A DNA stretch of 8,101 bases from Bacillota bacterium. GTDB taxonomy: Bacteria > Bacillota_E > Sulfobacillia > Sulfobacillales > JAIMBI01. The stretch is from NCBI GenBank assembly GCA_021828405.1, contig JAKARZ010000075.1, positions 1 to 8,101 on the forward strand. Reading direction: 5' to 3'. The position numbers and the translations under genes are program-made. How positions within the stretch are numbered: the first letter of the stretch is position 1; each line of letters opens with the position of its first letter. Under the pieces are notes generated by a model. That model saw nothing but the letters and a program-made list of their open reading frames with translations. It was not told the origin of the DNA and searched no databases. Below are positions 7,493 through 8,101 of this stretch, piece by piece.

Positions 7493-7784
7493 ACCAGCCG
7501 TCCTCCTCCTCCACATCATCGGATTCCTCTGCCGGTGCTGGATGGTCGCGCCCCCCCGCGCCGCTCGTGTGGGCCGCCTTAGTGGTCCAGTCGCGCAACG
7601 CCCAGAGCCCTTCGGCGCGATAGGTGAAGCGCACGTCCAGGTTGATGTCCGAATAAATTGCGGCCAGCGTCCGCGCATCCGGGTCTTTCCCCACGCGCTT
7701 CGCAACCTCGTCCAACAAATCGTGAACGGGCATGGGCTGCCCGGATTCCTGCAGAACTTGATGAGCGGCGTCCACTGCTCGCAT
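7491..7784 (-). CDS. rpoE: DNA-directed RNA polymerase delta subunit
   Basis: This 97-residue protein has a HARE-HTH domain (about 1-67) as in Firmicutes RpoE. HDLLDEVAKRVG (21-32), IYSDINLDVRF (43-53) and GLWALRDW (59-66) correspond to Bacillus ELLNEIAELLG, FYTDLNIDGRF and TWGLRSW. The C-terminal tail is acidic (EESDDVEEED, 86-95) but far shorter than the roughly 80-residue tail of B. subtilis. Delta binds core RNA polymerase, promotes recycling and displaces RNA or DNA. The frame extends upstream to 7877, but the ATG at 7784 is preceded by GAGGTG and starts at the domain edge. Position before pyrG supports the call. Confidence 0.88.
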   Translation of the reverse strand: MRAVDAAHQVLQESGQPMPVHDLLDEVAKRVGKDPDARTLAAIYSDINLDVRFTYRAEGLWALRDWTTKAAHTSGAGGRDHPAPAEESDDVEEEDGW

Positions 7785-7842
7785 CTCACACCTCACGTCG
7801 CACTCAGAGTGACGCTCGTGGCCATCCGGCCATCCTGGCGGT

Positions 7843-7851
7843 ATTGTATCA
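7843..7851 (-). promoter_or_regulatory. Extended -10 promoter of rpoE
   Basis: On the minus strand TGATACAAT (7851-7843) is an extended -10 with TACAAT matching 5 of 6 positions. No -35 is recognisable at 16-18 bases. Transcription would start near 7836, about 50 bases before the rpoE ATG. A tandem 8-base direct repeat, GGCCATCC twice (7820-7835), covers the start-site region. Confidence 0.55.
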
Positions 7852-8008
7852 TGCCCCTCGGCGTCCCACGGCACCAATGCATCTTCGGGGGGCGAGCCCG
7901 TCCGCGCGATGGCCGTCGACTCGCTCGTGGACCAACGACCGTTCCAAACAGCGCAGCCACGATTCGTTCGCCATCGCCACGGAAAGACAAAAAATCCTTA
8001 ATGTTTCC
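7852..8008. other. Divergent intergenic region, no gene recognised
   Basis: Together with 7785-7851 and 8009-8088 this is about 300 bases without a convincing gene between rpoE and the right-edge gene. Open frames here have no ribosome binding site or recognisable protein pattern. The segment 7982-8008 is A/T-rich compared with its surroundings and lies directly before the right-edge -35, as an UP element would. Confidence 0.5.
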
Positions 8009-8037
8009 TTGACACGCGGTTTGCATACGCCTAGACT
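8009..8037 (+). promoter_or_regulatory. Strong vegetative promoter for the right-edge gene
   Basis: A perfect TTGACA (8009-8014) is followed after exactly 17 bases by TAGACT (8032-8037), 4 of 6 of the -10 consensus. An A/T-rich tract precedes the -35. Transcription would start near 8044, leaving a short leader with AAGGAG (8065-8070) and GGGGGA (8074-8079). Confidence 0.75.
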
Positions 8038-8088
8038 TGGCCACACCGAAGCCGAATCTCCACGAAGGAGTACGGGGGATATCAACCG

Positions 8089-8101
8089 GTGAATCCGACT
8101 G
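8089..8101 (+). CDS. Possible start of a gene cut by the right edge
   Basis: GTG at 8089 opens a frame reading V/M-N-P-T to the window end. GGGGGA (8074-8079) is 9 bases upstream and could serve as the ribosome binding site; the better AAGGAG (8065-8070) is 18 bases away, too far for this start. Only four codons are visible, so no product can be suggested. The strong promoter upstream makes a gene here likely, but this exact start is uncertain. Confidence 0.35.

Overview
The window looks like a chromosomal core-gene segment from a GC-rich Firmicutes-type bacterium. The evidence is an RNA polymerase delta subunit gene (rpoE) directly upstream of pyrG, as in Bacillus; a RocA-type L-glutamate gamma-semialdehyde dehydrogenase very close to the Bacillus protein; a DUF1540-like Cys protein; GGAGG-type ribosome binding sites; and sigma-A-like promoters. 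I cannot name genus or species from the sequence alone.

Layout. Bases 1-60, read on the minus strand, resemble the leader or spacer that precedes an rRNA gene in Firmicutes and run off the left edge, with a possible promoter at 99-127. From about 229 the plus strand carries an extended -10 promoter, a ~170-nt leader and an ABC-F ATPase gene (436-2025). The leader has a well-placed 7-codon reading frame, three mutually exclusive pairings, and a terminator hairpin whose 3' arm is the gene's own Shine-Dalgarno sequence. This is the architecture of a ribosome-mediated attenuator. On the minus strand follow a hot-dog acyl-CoA thioesterase and rocA, 11 bp apart and probably one transcript; a tRNA-Gln(CTG)/tRNA-Glu(CTC) pair with its own promoter and terminator; a PspA-PspAA pair overlapping at ATGA; and rpoE-pyrG with a terminator-like element between them. 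A small plus-strand DUF1540-like gene is divergent from pspA and overlaps the 3' end of pyrG. At the right edge a strong plus-strand promoter and the likely start of another gene are cut by the window end.

How it fits together. Most genes serve translation, transcription and basic metabolism: ribosome-associated ATPase, tRNAs, RNA polymerase subunit, CTP synthesis and glutamate formation. PspA-PspAA is an envelope-stress module. There is no sign of a mobile element, CRISPR array or phage. The most notable elements are the ABC-F leader, the atypical tRNA-Glu (C33 and a C6xA67 mismatch), and the alternative hairpins in the rpoE-pyrG gap.
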